This document shows positions 18,158-27,550 of a stretch of DNA of 64,000 nucleotides, in pieces. The notes under the pieces were generated by a model, which did no database searches, was not told the origin of the DNA, and saw only the letters and a list, made by a program, of their open reading frames with translations. Every line of letters begins with the position of its first letter. Position 1 is the first letter of the stretch. This stretch comes from an uncultured Alphaproteobacteria bacterium (GTDB lineage Bacteria; Pseudomonadota; Alphaproteobacteria; Rhizobiales; Aestuariivirgaceae): positions 1-64,000 of the forward strand of contig CALMZX010000076.1 of assembly GCA_937870685.1 (NCBI GenBank). Reading direction: 5' to 3'. The position numbers and the translations under genes are program-made.

Positions 18158-18964
18158 ATGACAACGCTTTCCGTTTCCGCCACGCCATCCCTGGGTGCCG
18201 ACATTCTCGCCCGCATCCGCAACAGTTCCACCTTCCTGTGGTGGACGGTGCTGGCCATGCTGGGGCTCGCCTTGGTCTGTGTCGCCCTGCAGTTTGTGGA
18301 CACGCGTGAAGTGAATGGCGTGAGCACTTGGCTGAAACCCGCCAAGTTTTTCTCTTCGCTTGCCATCCAGTTCGCCACGGTGGGCTGGGCGCTGAGCTAC
18401 CTGCCTGCCGCCGAACAAAAAGCGCGGATGATGCGCATGGCCATTCCGCTCATGCTGCTGATGGGCTGGGGCGAGATGGCCTACATCAGCTTCCGCGCGG
18501 CGCGGGCCGAGGCCTCGCACTTCAACATCTCCACACCCACCACGCAGCTGCTCTACAGCCTCATGGGCGTGGGCGCGGTGCTCATGCTGGTGATCGCAGG
18601 CACTGTGGGGGCGCGGCTGTGGCGGCACCGCCGCGATGGCGTGATGACAGAAGCGGCCGCCGTGGGGCTGATCGCAGGGGCGGTGCTGGGCGGCTTTGCA
18701 GGTGCCTATGTGGGGGCGCAGTTGAGCCACAGCGTGGGCGGTGACCTGAGCGATGCCACGGGCACGGGCTTCTTCGGCTGGTCCACCACGGGTGGCGACC
18801 TCAGGATTGCGCATTTCATCGGCATGCACGCAGCGCAGATCGTCCCCCTTGCCGCGCTTTCCGGGCGCCGCAGCCTTGTGTGGGTGGCGGCCCTGCTCTG
18901 CGCGCTCATCACGGGCGCGGTGTTTGCGCAGGCCGTCCTGGGGGTGCCGCTGTTCAGGACATGA
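18158..18964 (+). CDS. Seven-helix membrane protein of unknown function
   Basis: A 268-residue integral membrane protein with about seven hydrophobic segments (roughly 26-46, 64-84, 92-112, 131-150, 166-186, 215-235, 243-262). STWLKPAKFFSSLAIQF and LRIAHFIGMHAAQIVPL are its most distinctive stretches. The paired His in HFIGMHAAQ and His184 could bind a metal or haem, but this is speculation. It follows the ABA4-like gene and should be under the same TetR control. Confidence 0.7.
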   Translation: MTTLSVSATPSLGADILARIRNSSTFLWWTVLAMLGLALVCVALQFVDTREVNGVSTWLKPAKFFSSLAIQFATVGWALSYLPAAEQKARMMRMAIPLMLLMGWGEMAYISFRAARAEASHFNISTPTTQLLYSLMGVGAVLMLVIAGTVGARLWRHRRDGVMTEAAAVGLIAGAVLGGFAGAYVGAQLSHSVGGDLSDATGTGFFGWSTTGGDLRIAHFIGMHAAQIVPLAALSGRRSLVWVAALLCALITGAVFAQAVLGVPLFRT

Positions 18965-19042
18965 CGGGGGTGAATTGTCTCTTCCTTGCAGGCCCGCTGC
19001 GCAGCGACTAGATAAAGCCTCCACAACCCAAGGAGAGAACCA

Positions 19043-19642
19043 ATGGCCCTTGAACTTCCTGCCCTGCCTTATGCCTACGACGCGCTTGGCCCCTACATGT
19101 CGAAGGAAACGCTTGAGTTCCACCACGACAAGCACCACCAGGCCTATGTGACCAACGGCAACAACCTGCTGAAGGATTCGCCGCTGGCTTCGGCCTCCAT
19201 CGAAGAGATCTGCAAGAAGGCCTTCGCCGACAAGAACGCCGGCCTCATCAACAATGTGGGCCAGCACTACAACCACATCCACTTCTGGAACTGGATGAAG
19301 CCCAATGGCGGCGGCAAGAAGATTCCGGGCAAGCTGGAAAAGGCGATCGAGAGCGATCTCGGCGGCTACGACAAGTTCCGCGCCGACTTCGTGCAGGCGG
19401 GTGTGACGCAGTTCGGTTCCGGCTGGGCCTGGCTTTCGGTGAAGGATGGCAAGCTCGCCATCTCCAAGACGCCGAACGGCGAGAACCCGCTGATGCACGG
19501 CGCATCGCCCATCCTCGGCGTCGATGTGTGGGAGCACAGCTACTACATTGACTACCGCAACCTGCGCCAGAAGTACCTCGAAGCCTTCGTCGACAATCTC
19601 ATCAACTGGGATTACGTCGCGGAGATGCATTCCAAGGCGTAA
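19043..19642 (+). CDS. sodB: Superoxide dismutase, Fe/Mn family
   Basis: Converts superoxide to oxygen and hydrogen peroxide in the cytoplasm. The 199-residue protein has all four metal ligands: His27, His78, Asp161 and His165 (DVWEHSYYIDY). The QFGSGWAWL motif and Gln74 region resemble iron-type enzymes, but metal choice cannot be settled from this. An AAGGAGAG site lies 6 bases before the ATG. A palindromic repeat follows the gene. Confidence 0.95.
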   Translation: MALELPALPYAYDALGPYMSKETLEFHHDKHHQAYVTNGNNLLKDSPLASASIEEICKKAFADKNAGLINNVGQHYNHIHFWNWMKPNGGGKKIPGKLEKAIESDLGGYDKFRADFVQAGVTQFGSGWAWLSVKDGKLAISKTPNGENPLMHGASPILGVDVWEHSYYIDYRNLRQKYLEAFVDNLINWDYVAEMHSKA

Positions 19643-19658
19643 GCCCCAAATAGCGGAA

Positions 19659-19764
19659 ACACCCCCTCCCCCTTCGGGACCTCCCCCAGCATAGCTGAGG
19701 GAGGGCGATTGCAACACGCTCCCCCAACTTGTTGGGGGAGCTGTCCGGAGGACTGAGGGGGTGT
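19659..19764. repeat. Intergenic palindromic repeat (three nested hairpins)
   Basis: Outer arms ACACCCCCTC (19659-19668) and GAGGGGGTGT (19755-19764) enclose two inner hairpins. One is 19681-19703 (CTCCCCCAGC with GCTGAGGGAG). The other is 19719-19740, CTCCCCCAAC-TT-GTTGGGGGAG, a perfect 10-bp stem. The layout is that of a mobile palindromic repeat such as is common between rhizobial genes. It fills the gap between sodB and the dipeptidase and may also end sodB transcription. Confidence 0.75.
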
Positions 19765-19775
19765 CTTGAGTCTTC

Positions 19776-20822
19776 ATGACCCTCCCCATCATTGACGGCC
19801 ACAACGACGTTCTCCTGCGCCTGCACGAGACGAAATCCCCTGATGCCGCCCGGCACTTCGTGCAGGGTGATGGCGCGGGCCATCTTGACCTGCCGCGCAT
19901 GCGCGAGGGTGGCATGGCGGGCGGCTTCTTCGCGATCTTCTCGCCGGGCGCGCACGAGACGGTTCCCGATGCGGATGAAGACCTGAACCCGCCCTATGCC
20001 GGCGCCCTCTCACAGCGCGCGGCGGAGCGCTCGGCCCTTGCCATGCTGGCGTTGCGCGATGCGATCTTCACCGAAGCGCAAGGGGCGGTCACGGCCTGCA
20101 CCACGGTGGCGGAGATGCGCGCCGCCATGGCGGCGGGGTCGCTCGCCTTCATCACCCACATCGAAGGGGCGGAGGCCATCAAGCCCGACCTTTCGAACCT
20201 GCAGGATTATTATGCGCGGGGCTTGCGCTCCATCGGGACAGTGTGGTCGAGACCCAATGCCTTTGGCGTCGGCGTGCCCTTCCGTTTTCCCGCCTCGCCC
20301 GACCAGGGCCGGGGCCTGACGCCCGAGGGTGAGGCGCTGGTGCGGGAATGCAATCGGCTTCGCATTCTTATTGATTGTTCGCACATCACCGAGCGCGGCT
20401 TCTGGGACATCGCCAAGGTGAGCAAGGCGCCCTTGGTGGCGACACATTCCAATGCGCATGCCGTCGCCGCCTCGTCACGCAACCTGACGGATGAACAGTT
20501 GCGCGCCATCGGCGCCACGCGCGGCATGGCGGGGCTCAACTTCGCCACGGGCTTCCTGCGACCGGACGGGCGCTGGACCACGGACACAAGCCTGGACGTG
20601 ATGCTGCGCCACCTCGACCATATGATCACGCTGGCGGGCGAAGATTGCGTCGGGCTCGGCAGCGACTTCGACGGCGCCCGCATCCCCGCCCCCATCGGCG
20701 ACGCAAGGGGATTGCCGAACCTGGTGCAGGCGATGCGCGATGCGGGATATGGCGAGATGCTGATCGGCAAGATTACCAGCGGGAATTGGTTGCGGGTGCT
20801 TGAGGAGACGTGGGGGGCGTGA
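19776..20822 (+). CDS. Membrane dipeptidase-type metallopeptidase (M19)
   Basis: A 348-residue M19 dipeptidase, a di-zinc enzyme of the amidohydrolase fold that cleaves dipeptides (in some members D-amino-acid or beta-lactam bonds). Metal ligands are visible: His9 and Asp11 (DGHND), bridging Glu130 (HIEGAE), His203 (DCSH) and His224 (ATHSNAH), with GLGSDFDG near the C-terminus. No signal peptide is seen, so the enzyme is likely cytoplasmic. Confidence 0.9.
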   Translation: MTLPIIDGHNDVLLRLHETKSPDAARHFVQGDGAGHLDLPRMREGGMAGGFFAIFSPGAHETVPDADEDLNPPYAGALSQRAAERSALAMLALRDAIFTEAQGAVTACTTVAEMRAAMAAGSLAFITHIEGAEAIKPDLSNLQDYYARGLRSIGTVWSRPNAFGVGVPFRFPASPDQGRGLTPEGEALVRECNRLRILIDCSHITERGFWDIAKVSKAPLVATHSNAHAVAASSRNLTDEQLRAIGATRGMAGLNFATGFLRPDGRWTTDTSLDVMLRHLDHMITLAGEDCVGLGSDFDGARIPAPIGDARGLPNLVQAMRDAGYGEMLIGKITSGNWLRVLEETWGA

Positions 20823-20827
20823 GGGGG

Positions 20828-22588
20828 CTAAGGCTTCTTGTTTGCAATACGGTAAGACGCCAGCAGCATGATCAGCGCCGACAATATCTGAAACGCTTCC
20901 ACGTGTTGCGCCAGCCACAGAAATGCCTGATCAAATCTTTGGATGAATTCGAGCAGTTTCGGTCCGTGTTGACCGGCGACTGAAATCACAAGTTCAAGTG
21001 TGGGTTGCGCAAGACCCTGCCTTTCCGCTTCCCGCGCGATGCGCCAGCCAACTTGCAGAACCGCCATGGCAAGATTTTCGTTCTGCTCAGCCACGCGCAC
21101 CACGGCCTGATCGCCATGAATATCCCGCGATGCATTCGTGACGGCGTTATTGTCGCTAAGAATAATGTTGACTACGGCTGCATCCCCCACATCACCGACG
21201 TTGATGACAACGGGCCGCAACGCTGTGTTGATCGCCTCAGCGCGGGAACGTGCTTCCGGACCATGTTGCAGGCTGTTGAGTTCTCGCCCCCGCTTGTCAA
21301 AGGCCATGACGAGATTGAACTGCTTGACGCAGGCCGACAGGCGAACGGCGACTTCCTCTTGCAGGACCAGCGAGAGATCACGATCCTCAATCGGTTTTGC
21401 CATTTGCTGTTCGTGTAAGTACACGCGGTCGCGCAGGGATGAGAGCTTGGCATGCAGACGGTTGACACGAACCAAAGCAAAGTCCTCTGGCGCATTGGTC
21501 AGTACCTGCTCCAGTGGATCATGACAGGGGCCCAGCATGTTGCGACCGAGACTTTGTGCCGCCAGCGCCTTGTCCCGTGCCTCTTCGTAGAGTTCGCGTA
21601 AGTCCTGCATTGCCCGATCCGCTGCCGGTTCAAGAGGATCGGCAATGGCGGTGACCAGGCCTGTTTCACCCTGTGCGAACTGTGTGACACTAGGATTGGG
21701 CTGCGCGACTGCTGACTCCGGTGCCAAAGGAGCTTTTGACTGCGTTGAATTGGAGCGATCCGCCGCCCGCGCCTCCTCCACCCAGCGCTTGATGTCGGCG
21801 TTGATTGCAGCGGGGTCGCGGTTCCAAAAATCTTTGTCGAAAGCACCATCCGTCGACCCAAGTATTATGTCCCTGGCTAGTCTGTCGCGCAATTCATCAG
21901 AGCGGATGCGAAAGGCGGGAAGGCCGAAGGCAACGGTTTCATACCATTCAACCCAAATATCGAAACCAAATTGCCTGAATTCTCTGCCAATGAGCCTTTG
22001 CCTAAATGCGTGGAGTTCATTTAACCACCAGGCAGATGAATTTGTCCACAATGGCCTTGCCAGTAGAACCTCAGGATCGCCACCGAGTTCAATAAACGTA
22101 CTGTCAGATAGTACTTCATTCCAGATCACGGGCGGTGCAATAGACAATTCCAATGCATTCTGAGTGGCGGAGAAGGCTACATGAGCATCGTTCGCGGCGG
22201 CAGTAGCAGCACCGATGTATATGACGAGAGACTCTTCGTAGGCGGTACATGCTGTTGTAGCCGCCGATGCTGTCGCAATAAATGCAGCATTGGCTGCAGG
22301 ATTGTCCGCGACATGGAACCCATCAAGGGCCTGAGCGGCTTGGATGAACTCTCCTGTTGGCACAATGCCTTTGCCACGCGAGATTATGCACTGGCGAAAT
22401 GCTAGACCAAGCAACGAGACTTCTTCTTTGAAGGCCAAACTGTTCCATCGCCGCAATATGGGAAGCGTCCGCATGGCAGACCGGTGCGCAAGAGCTATGG
22501 TGGCTAATTGCCTCCACTTAGTTGGACGTGACTCAAGCCATGTACGAAAACTCTCCCGATCCCTTATGTCCGCCGCCGTCATTGCCAT
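20828..22588 (-). CDS. Hypothetical protein with C-terminal membrane anchor (586 aa)
   Basis: No named family is recognised with confidence. From the ATG at 22588 (GGGAAG upstream) the protein has four visible parts. First, an N-terminal module, RDRESFRTWLESRP followed by ALAHRSAMRTLPILRRW. Second, a block with WVEWYETVAFGLPAFR and FWNRDPAAINADIKRWVEEA. This resembles the W-x-WIDWYEDRL and W-x-GPA-x-VN modules that I recall from other alphaproteobacterial hypothetical proteins. Third, a long helical region (about 320-450). Fourth, a single hydrophobic helix at 564-580 ending in IANKKP. Base composition is clearly more AT-rich than its neighbours. The frame stays open upstream to 22969, but that extension reads through a repeat. 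Confidence 0.65.
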   Translation of the reverse strand: MAMTAADIRDRESFRTWLESRPTKWRQLATIALAHRSAMRTLPILRRWNSLAFKEEVSLLGLAFRQCIISRGKGIVPTGEFIQAAQALDGFHVADNPAANAAFIATASAATTACTAYEESLVIYIGAATAAANDAHVAFSATQNALELSIAPPVIWNEVLSDSTFIELGGDPEVLLARPLWTNSSAWWLNELHAFRQRLIGREFRQFGFDIWVEWYETVAFGLPAFRIRSDELRDRLARDIILGSTDGAFDKDFWNRDPAAINADIKRWVEEARAADRSNSTQSKAPLAPESAVAQPNPSVTQFAQGETGLVTAIADPLEPAADRAMQDLRELYEEARDKALAAQSLGRNMLGPCHDPLEQVLTNAPEDFALVRVNRLHAKLSSLRDRVYLHEQQMAKPIEDRDLSLVLQEEVAVRLSACVKQFNLVMAFDKRGRELNSLQHGPEARSRAEAINTALRPVVINVGDVGDAAVVNIILSDNNAVTNASRDIHGDQAVVRVAEQNENLAMAVLQVGWRIAREAERQGLAQPTLELVISVAGQHGPKLLEFIQRFDQAFLWLAQHVEAFQILSALIMLLASYRIANKKP

Positions 22589-22691
22589 CACGCGCTTCCC
22601 TTCGCGACGCGCAATATGGTGTCGTGGGGAAGGTTGCGCAACCTGAGATATCTGCCGCTGCTGCCGTCGTTGCCTGCACTTACCTGCACCA

Positions 22692-22745
22692 CCACCAAAC
22701 CCCACCCCGCTCGCAAGCTCGCCCCCACAAGGGGGAGGGAGAAGT
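22692..22745. repeat. Intergenic palindromic repeat
   Basis: GC-rich palindromic sequence with a CCCCC-ACAA-GGGGG hairpin (22722-22735) beside a near-palindromic GCTCGCAAGCTCG. It lies between the hypothetical gene and the desaturase gene. Composition and position match the repeat after sodB, so it is probably a relative of the same class. Confidence 0.55.
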
Positions 22746-22778
22746 GTATGGGGATTGAACGTGGGGGAGACCCGCCTC

Positions 22779-23882
22779 TCACGCGTATTGCGTTTTGAAC
22801 TGGCGGAAGGAGATGAGTTTGCGGGTGGTTTCGTCCCAGAGGGCGAGGCGGGCGGAGGCGATGGCTTGGCCGAGGGTGAGATGGGGCGAGATGGTTTGCA
22901 GGGCGGGCAGTGCGTCGAGGCATTCGCGCAGGCGGTAGTTGGGAATGCGGCTCGACAGGTGATGCACATGATGGATGGCGATGTCGCAGGTGAGCCAGTT
23001 CAGCGCGCGCGGCAGGATGAGGTGTGAGCTGCCCTTGAGTGCTGCCACTTTCACGTCCCACACGTCAGCCGAATCCCACAGCGTCTCCTCGAACTGGTGC
23101 TGCACATAGAACAGCGCGCCGCCGATCCAGGCGCCCATCAGCACCACCGGCAGCACCACCTGCAACACAGGAACAAGGCCGAAGGCGTAGATCAGCGCGC
23201 CATAGAAAACGATGAGAGCCGCGTTGTGGGCGGCAATGCTTTTCAGGCTCGCGGCGATGCCGAGCCTGGTGTTGAACATGACGCGCTGCAGGAAGAGGAA
23301 ATAGACCGGCGGGCCGATGAGCAGCGCCACCAGCGGATGGCGCATGGCGCGGTAGCGCAGGCGGCCCCAGAAACCGAGGCTGGCAAACTCGCGCACCGTC
23401 AACGTATCGACATCGCCGATGCCGCGACGGTCGAGATTGCCGGAACCGGCATGATGCTGGGCGTGGGAGCGACGCCAGTAGTCATAAGGCGTGAACGTCA
23501 GCACACTGATGAAACGCCCTGCCATTTCGTTGGCGGCGCGCGCGGTGAAGAACGAACCGTGGCCGCAATCATGCTGGAGGGCGAAGAAGCGGGTGAGCAG
23601 GCCGCCCGCCGGAATGGCCAGCAGCAGGGCCAAGGCATAATGCGTTTCCGCCAGCACGAACATGAGGGCGACGAGCGGGAAGAACAGCAGCGCGGTTGAC
23701 AGCAGCTGCCAGGCGGCGCGGCGATTGTCGGCGTCATTGAAGGCCTTGCTGGCCTCCGAAAGATCGCGCGCCAGTGCGCGGAGCGCGGCAGGATACTGCG
23801 TGCCGCCGTGGTTTGCCGGTGAAGATGTGTTCAAGATTTGCCCCGATTCGCCTGTGGCGGATATTTGTCCGCTGCCTACCAT
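22779..23882 (-). CDS. Fatty acid desaturase (delta-12-like, membrane di-iron)
   Basis: A 367-residue integral membrane desaturase with the three histidine boxes HDCGH (104-108), HAQHH (140-144) and HHVHH (304-308), which hold the di-iron centre. At least four hydrophobic helices are visible. It introduces a double bond into acyl chains of membrane lipids. The box pattern resembles omega-6/delta-12 type enzymes, but regiospecificity cannot be read from sequence. The start is ATG at 23882 with a purine-rich stretch directly upstream; the first 25 residues are not conserved-looking, so the true start may be slightly later. Confidence 0.85.
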   Translation of the reverse strand: MVGSGQISATGESGQILNTSSPANHGGTQYPAALRALARDLSEASKAFNDADNRRAAWQLLSTALLFFPLVALMFVLAETHYALALLLAIPAGGLLTRFFALQHDCGHGSFFTARAANEMAGRFISVLTFTPYDYWRRSHAQHHAGSGNLDRRGIGDVDTLTVREFASLGFWGRLRYRAMRHPLVALLIGPPVYFLFLQRVMFNTRLGIAASLKSIAAHNAALIVFYGALIYAFGLVPVLQVVLPVVLMGAWIGGALFYVQHQFEETLWDSADVWDVKVAALKGSSHLILPRALNWLTCDIAIHHVHHLSSRIPNYRLRECLDALPALQTISPHLTLGQAIASARLALWDETTRKLISFRQFKTQYA

Positions 23883-24032
23883 CCCTTCCCCCGGAAACCT
23901 AGGACACAAACGGTGCACGCGGCATTTGCACGCTGGGGATGATTGCGGCGCGGCTTGCCTTTCTGGCGCGCATCCCATTGAATGTGAGGCATTGGCGCTG
24001 CACATGCGCCGCGATGCAAGAGGACCTCCGTG

Positions 24033-25070
24033 ATGCGTGCCGTATTCTATGAGCAGTTTGGCGTGGTGCCCGTTGTGGCGGCGGTGCCTGATCCCACGCC
24101 GTCTCCCACGGGTCTTGTGGTGAAGGTGGAGGCGACGGGGCTGTGCCGCTCGGACTGGCATGGCTGGATGGGGCACGACCCCGACATCAAGCTGCCGCAT
24201 GTACCGGGGCACGAGTTGGCGGGAACCGTCGCTGCCGTGGGCCGGGACGTGAAGCGCTGGAAGGTCGGCGACCGGGTGACGGTGCCGTTTGTTTCCGGCT
24301 GCGGGGCCTGCGGGGAATGCGCGGCGGGGCACCAGCACATCTGCGACAACCAGGTGCAGCCGGGCTTCACCATGTGGGGCTCGTTCGCGGAGTTCGTGGC
24401 GCTGGAACATGCCGACCTCAACGTGGTGCGCCTGCCGGACGCCATGGCTTTCGGCACGGCGGCTGCACTGGGCTGCCGCTTTGTCACCTCCTTCAGCGCT
24501 GTGATCGACAAGGGCCGCTGCGCACCGGGTGAATGGGTGGCGGTGCATGGCTGCGGTGGTGTCGGGCTTTCGGCCATCATGATCGCCGCCGCCATGGGGG
24601 CGCAGGTGATCGCCGTTGATCTCACAGACGAGAAGCTGGCGCTGGCCAAGGCGCTGGGCGCGGCCGTCACCATCAATGCCTCCGGTGGTGTGAAGGTCGC
24701 GCAGGCCATCCGCGATGTGACGGGGGGTGGTGCACATCTTTCCATCGATGCGCTCGGCCATGCGGTGACGGCGATGAATTCGGTGCGCTCATTGCGCAAG
24801 CGCGGGCGGCATGTGCAGGTGGGGCTGATGCTGGCCGAACATGCGCGCGCAGCGATGCCCATGGATCGCGTCATATCCTATGAACTCGAGATCAAGGGCA
24901 GCCACGGCATGCAGGCACACCGCTATCCCGAAATGCTGCGGATGATCGAAGCGGGCGTGCTGCAACCGGAGAAGCTGGTGGCGAAACACATCCCGCTGGA
25001 CGAGGCGCCGGCTGCGCTGGCGGCGATGGACAGGTTCGAAGGAACAGGCATCACCATTATCCGGCCGTGA
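24033..25070 (+). CDS. Zinc-dependent alcohol dehydrogenase family protein
   Basis: A 345-residue medium-chain dehydrogenase. Catalytic zinc ligands are Cys38 and His60-Glu61 (GHE); structural zinc ligands are Cys90, Cys93, Cys96 and Cys104. The NAD-binding motif is GCGGVGLSA. Substrate is unknown. A GTG at 24030 directly precedes the ATG I chose, with GAGGA upstream of both. It is divergent from the desaturase gene across 150 bp. Confidence 0.88.
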   Translation: MRAVFYEQFGVVPVVAAVPDPTPSPTGLVVKVEATGLCRSDWHGWMGHDPDIKLPHVPGHELAGTVAAVGRDVKRWKVGDRVTVPFVSGCGACGECAAGHQHICDNQVQPGFTMWGSFAEFVALEHADLNVVRLPDAMAFGTAAALGCRFVTSFSAVIDKGRCAPGEWVAVHGCGGVGLSAIMIAAAMGAQVIAVDLTDEKLALAKALGAAVTINASGGVKVAQAIRDVTGGGAHLSIDALGHAVTAMNSVRSLRKRGRHVQVGLMLAEHARAAMPMDRVISYELEIKGSHGMQAHRYPEMLRMIEAGVLQPEKLVAKHIPLDEAPAALAAMDRFEGTGITIIRP

Positions 25071-25111
25071 GGGATTTGGCAGAATCCGGCGTGCTGCTGT
25101 AAGCAAAGCCC

Positions 25112-25555
25112 ATGACCACTCTTCCCCGCCCCACCATGTTCCTCCTGCCGCAGGCGGGATGGAAGGAGCATGTGCGCATGCCCAAGCTGAAGCTGGGGCC
25201 GATCGTGGCGAAGCTCGATACGGGCGCGCGCTCGGCGGCACTGCATGCCGACGAGATCCATGTGAGTGGCAGGCGGGTTACCTTCGTCATCATCGACGAG
25301 GGCCGCAGGCGCACCTACAAGGCCCCGCTGGTGGGCCAGAAGCGCATCAAAAGTTCCAATGGCATCAGCGAGATGCGGGCCGTCATTCGCGCGACACTGG
25401 AAGTGGGAAAGTCGGTGTTCAAGGCCGAAATCACACTCACCGACCGCACCGACATGGACGTGCCCATGCTCTTGGGCCGCAACACCTTGAAGGGCCGCTT
25501 TCTCGTCAATCCGGCCCGCACCTTCCTCCTCGACCGCAAGACACGACAGCCATGA
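25112..25555 (+). CDS. RimK-associated retropepsin-like protease (pfam05618, RimB-like)
   Basis: A 147-residue protein with the [13 protein letters not shown] motif, an aspartic-protease-like DTGA, and the domain formerly called ATP-dependent zinc protease. Such proteins are linked to RimK glutamate ligases and act on the same tails or targets. Its stop overlaps the rimK ATG by 4 bp (ATGA), so the two are translationally coupled. Confidence 0.82.
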   Translation: MTTLPRPTMFLLPQAGWKEHVRMPKLKLGPIVAKLDTGARSAALHADEIHVSGRRVTFVIIDEGRRRTYKAPLVGQKRIKSSNGISEMRAVIRATLEVGKSVFKAEITLTDRTDMDVPMLLGRNTLKGRFLVNPARTFLLDRKTRQP

Positions 25556-26457
25556 AAATCGCCCTGCTCACCCGCAATCCGAAACTCTATTCGCACCAGC
25601 GCATCATCGCCGTGGCGCAGGAACGCGGCCACGAGATCGTGCCCGTGGACTACTTGCGCTGCTACATGAACATCTCTTCGCGCAAGCCGGAGCTGCGCTA
25701 CCTCGGCGAGAAGCTGGAGGGCTTTGATGCGGTGATCCCGCGCATCGCGGCGTCACACACCTTCTATGGCCTCGCGGTGCTCCGGCAGTTCGAGATGATG
25801 GGCGTCTATCCGCTGAATGAATCTGTCGCCATCGGGCGCAGCCGCGACAAGCTGCGGGCGCTGCAACTGCTGTCGCGTGATGGCGTTGGGCTTCCGGTCA
25901 CAGCCTTCGCCAACTCGGCGGGCAGCACCGATGACGTGTTGCAGATGGTGGGAGGTGCGCCTGTCGTCATCAAGCTTCTCGAAGGCACGCAAGGCATCGG
26001 CGTGGTGCTGGGCGAAACACAGAAATCGGCGAAGTCGGTGATCGAGGCGTTTCATGGTGCCGACATCCACATCCTGGTGCAGGAGTTCATCAAGGAGGCC
26101 GAGGGCCATGACATCCGCGCCTTCGTGGTCGGTCGCAAGATCGTCGCCACCATGGAGCGGGCCGGGCCGGAGGGCGAGTTCCGCTCCAACCTGCACAGGG
26201 GCGGATCGGCAGTGAAGGCGGAGTTGTCGGCGGCGGAAAAGGCAGCGGCGCTGAAGGCCTGCAAGTCCATGGGCCTCAATGTGGCAGGGGTGGACATGCT
26301 ACGATCGAAGCGCGGGCCTGTTGTGATGGAGGTCAACTCCTCGCCGGGGCTGGAAGGCATCGAAGGGGCAACGGGTAAGGACGTGGCCCGCGCCATCATC
26401 ACGTTCCTTGAAAAACACGCCAAACCGAACAAGACAAAGACGCGCGGCAAGGGCTAG
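25552..26457 (+). CDS. rimK: RimK family ATP-grasp glutamate ligase
   Basis: RimK enzymes add glutamate residues to the C-terminus of ribosomal protein S6 or make related poly-glutamate tails. The 301-residue protein has the ATP-grasp layout: an N-terminal pre-ATP-grasp domain ([16 protein letters not shown]), the ATP-binding lid ([17 protein letters not shown]), [20 protein letters not shown], and the Mg-binding end [14 protein letters not shown]. It is the middle gene of a three-gene cluster. Confidence 0.92.
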   Translation: MKIALLTRNPKLYSHQRIIAVAQERGHEIVPVDYLRCYMNISSRKPELRYLGEKLEGFDAVIPRIAASHTFYGLAVLRQFEMMGVYPLNESVAIGRSRDKLRALQLLSRDGVGLPVTAFANSAGSTDDVLQMVGGAPVVIKLLEGTQGIGVVLGETQKSAKSVIEAFHGADIHILVQEFIKEAEGHDIRAFVVGRKIVATMERAGPEGEFRSNLHRGGSAVKAELSAAEKAAALKACKSMGLNVAGVDMLRSKRGPVVMEVNSSPGLEGIEGATGKDVARAIITFLEKHAKPNKTKTRGKG

Positions 26458-26481
26458 TCTCTGCGGCGGGGAAAAGGGGCA

Positions 26482-27486
26482 ATGCGCATGGGCGGATTCG
26501 AGATCGGCGAAAGGATCGTCGCGCAGGGCACGCGCGAGACGGTGAACCTTGGCGTCTCGACGCTGGCCAATGCCAGCCCCATGAACCTGCCGGTGCATGT
26601 GGTGCATGGCGGCCCGGGACCGGTGCTGTTTCTTTCCGGCGCCGTGCATGGCGACGAGATCCAGGGCATTGAGATCGTGCGGCGGGTGCTGGGGCATGAG
26701 GCGCTGAAGTCACTCAGCGGCACGCTGCTCGCCATTCCCATCGTCAATGCCTTCGGCTTCCTCAACCACTCCCGCTACATGCCGGACCGGCGCGATCTCA
26801 ACCGCTCGTTTCCGGGTTCAGACCAAGGCTCACTGACATCGCTGCTGGCCGACCTGTTCTTCCGCGAGGTGGTGCTGCGCTCGCAATACGGCATCGACCT
26901 GCATTCGGCGGCCCTGCACCGCACCAACCTGCCGCAAATCCGCATCGCCCCCAAGGACGACGACCTGATGACTCTGGCGGAGGCCTTTGCTCCTCCTGTC
27001 ATCATGACTTCGAAGCTGCGCGACGGTTCGCTGCGCCAATGCGCCAAGGACGCGGGCGTGAAGGTGGTGCTTTTTGAGGGCGGCGAAGCGCTGCGCTTCG
27101 ACGAGGCATCGATTGAAACGGGCGTCAAAGGCACGCTGCGGGTGATGAAATCGATCGGCATGATCGGCACTGCGCCAGCCGTTCCGGGCCATGCCGTCAC
27201 GGTGCATTCGACGTCGAGCACCTGGACGCGCGCTCCCGAGGGCGGAATCTTGCACTCCGTGCGGCAGGTCGGCGACAAGGTGGGCAGGCGCGAGCCCATC
27301 GGCATCATCACCGATCCTCTGGGTCAGGTGCGCGTGCCGGTCTTCGCGGAAGACGATGGCGTGATCATCGGCAAGACCAACCTGCCCATCGTCAACCGCG
27401 GAGACGCCCTGTTCCATGTGGCGCGCATCAAGGCCAAGGCCTCCAGCAAGGTGGACGCCATGCCCGACGAGGACGAAATCATCTGA
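26482..27486 (+). CDS. Succinylglutamate desuccinylase/aspartoacylase family (M14) hydrolase
   Basis: A 334-residue M14-type zinc amidohydrolase. Zinc ligands are His56 and Glu59 (HGDE) and His141 (DLHSAA); RDLNRSFPG (104-112) is the usual substrate-binding element. A C-terminal biotinyl-like barrel follows (GGILHSVRQVGDKVGRREPIG). It lies 24 bp after rimK. The association suggests it trims or deacylates products or tails made by RimK, which is inference. Confidence 0.85.
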   Translation: MRMGGFEIGERIVAQGTRETVNLGVSTLANASPMNLPVHVVHGGPGPVLFLSGAVHGDEIQGIEIVRRVLGHEALKSLSGTLLAIPIVNAFGFLNHSRYMPDRRDLNRSFPGSDQGSLTSLLADLFFREVVLRSQYGIDLHSAALHRTNLPQIRIAPKDDDLMTLAEAFAPPVIMTSKLRDGSLRQCAKDAGVKVVLFEGGEALRFDEASIETGVKGTLRVMKSIGMIGTAPAVPGHAVTVHSTSSTWTRAPEGGILHSVRQVGDKVGRREPIGIITDPLGQVRVPVFAEDDGVIIGKTNLPIVNRGDALFHVARIKAKASSKVDAMPDEDEII

Positions 27487-27550
27487 TCGACTCTGGCGCG
27501 AGACCTCCTGCCGCTTGACGCGGATCAAGGTTGCGCACGGCGCCTTCTGA

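Noticed and set aside
19659-19764. Palindromic repeats as a CRISPR array
   Set aside because: The repeats are nested inverted copies, not evenly spaced direct repeats, and there are no cas genes.
17678-19915. 745-codon open frame on the minus strand
   Set aside because: It runs antisense through the ABA4-like, seven-helix and sodB genes. It is rich in His, Arg and Gly and lacks any domain; it is a by-product of high GC.
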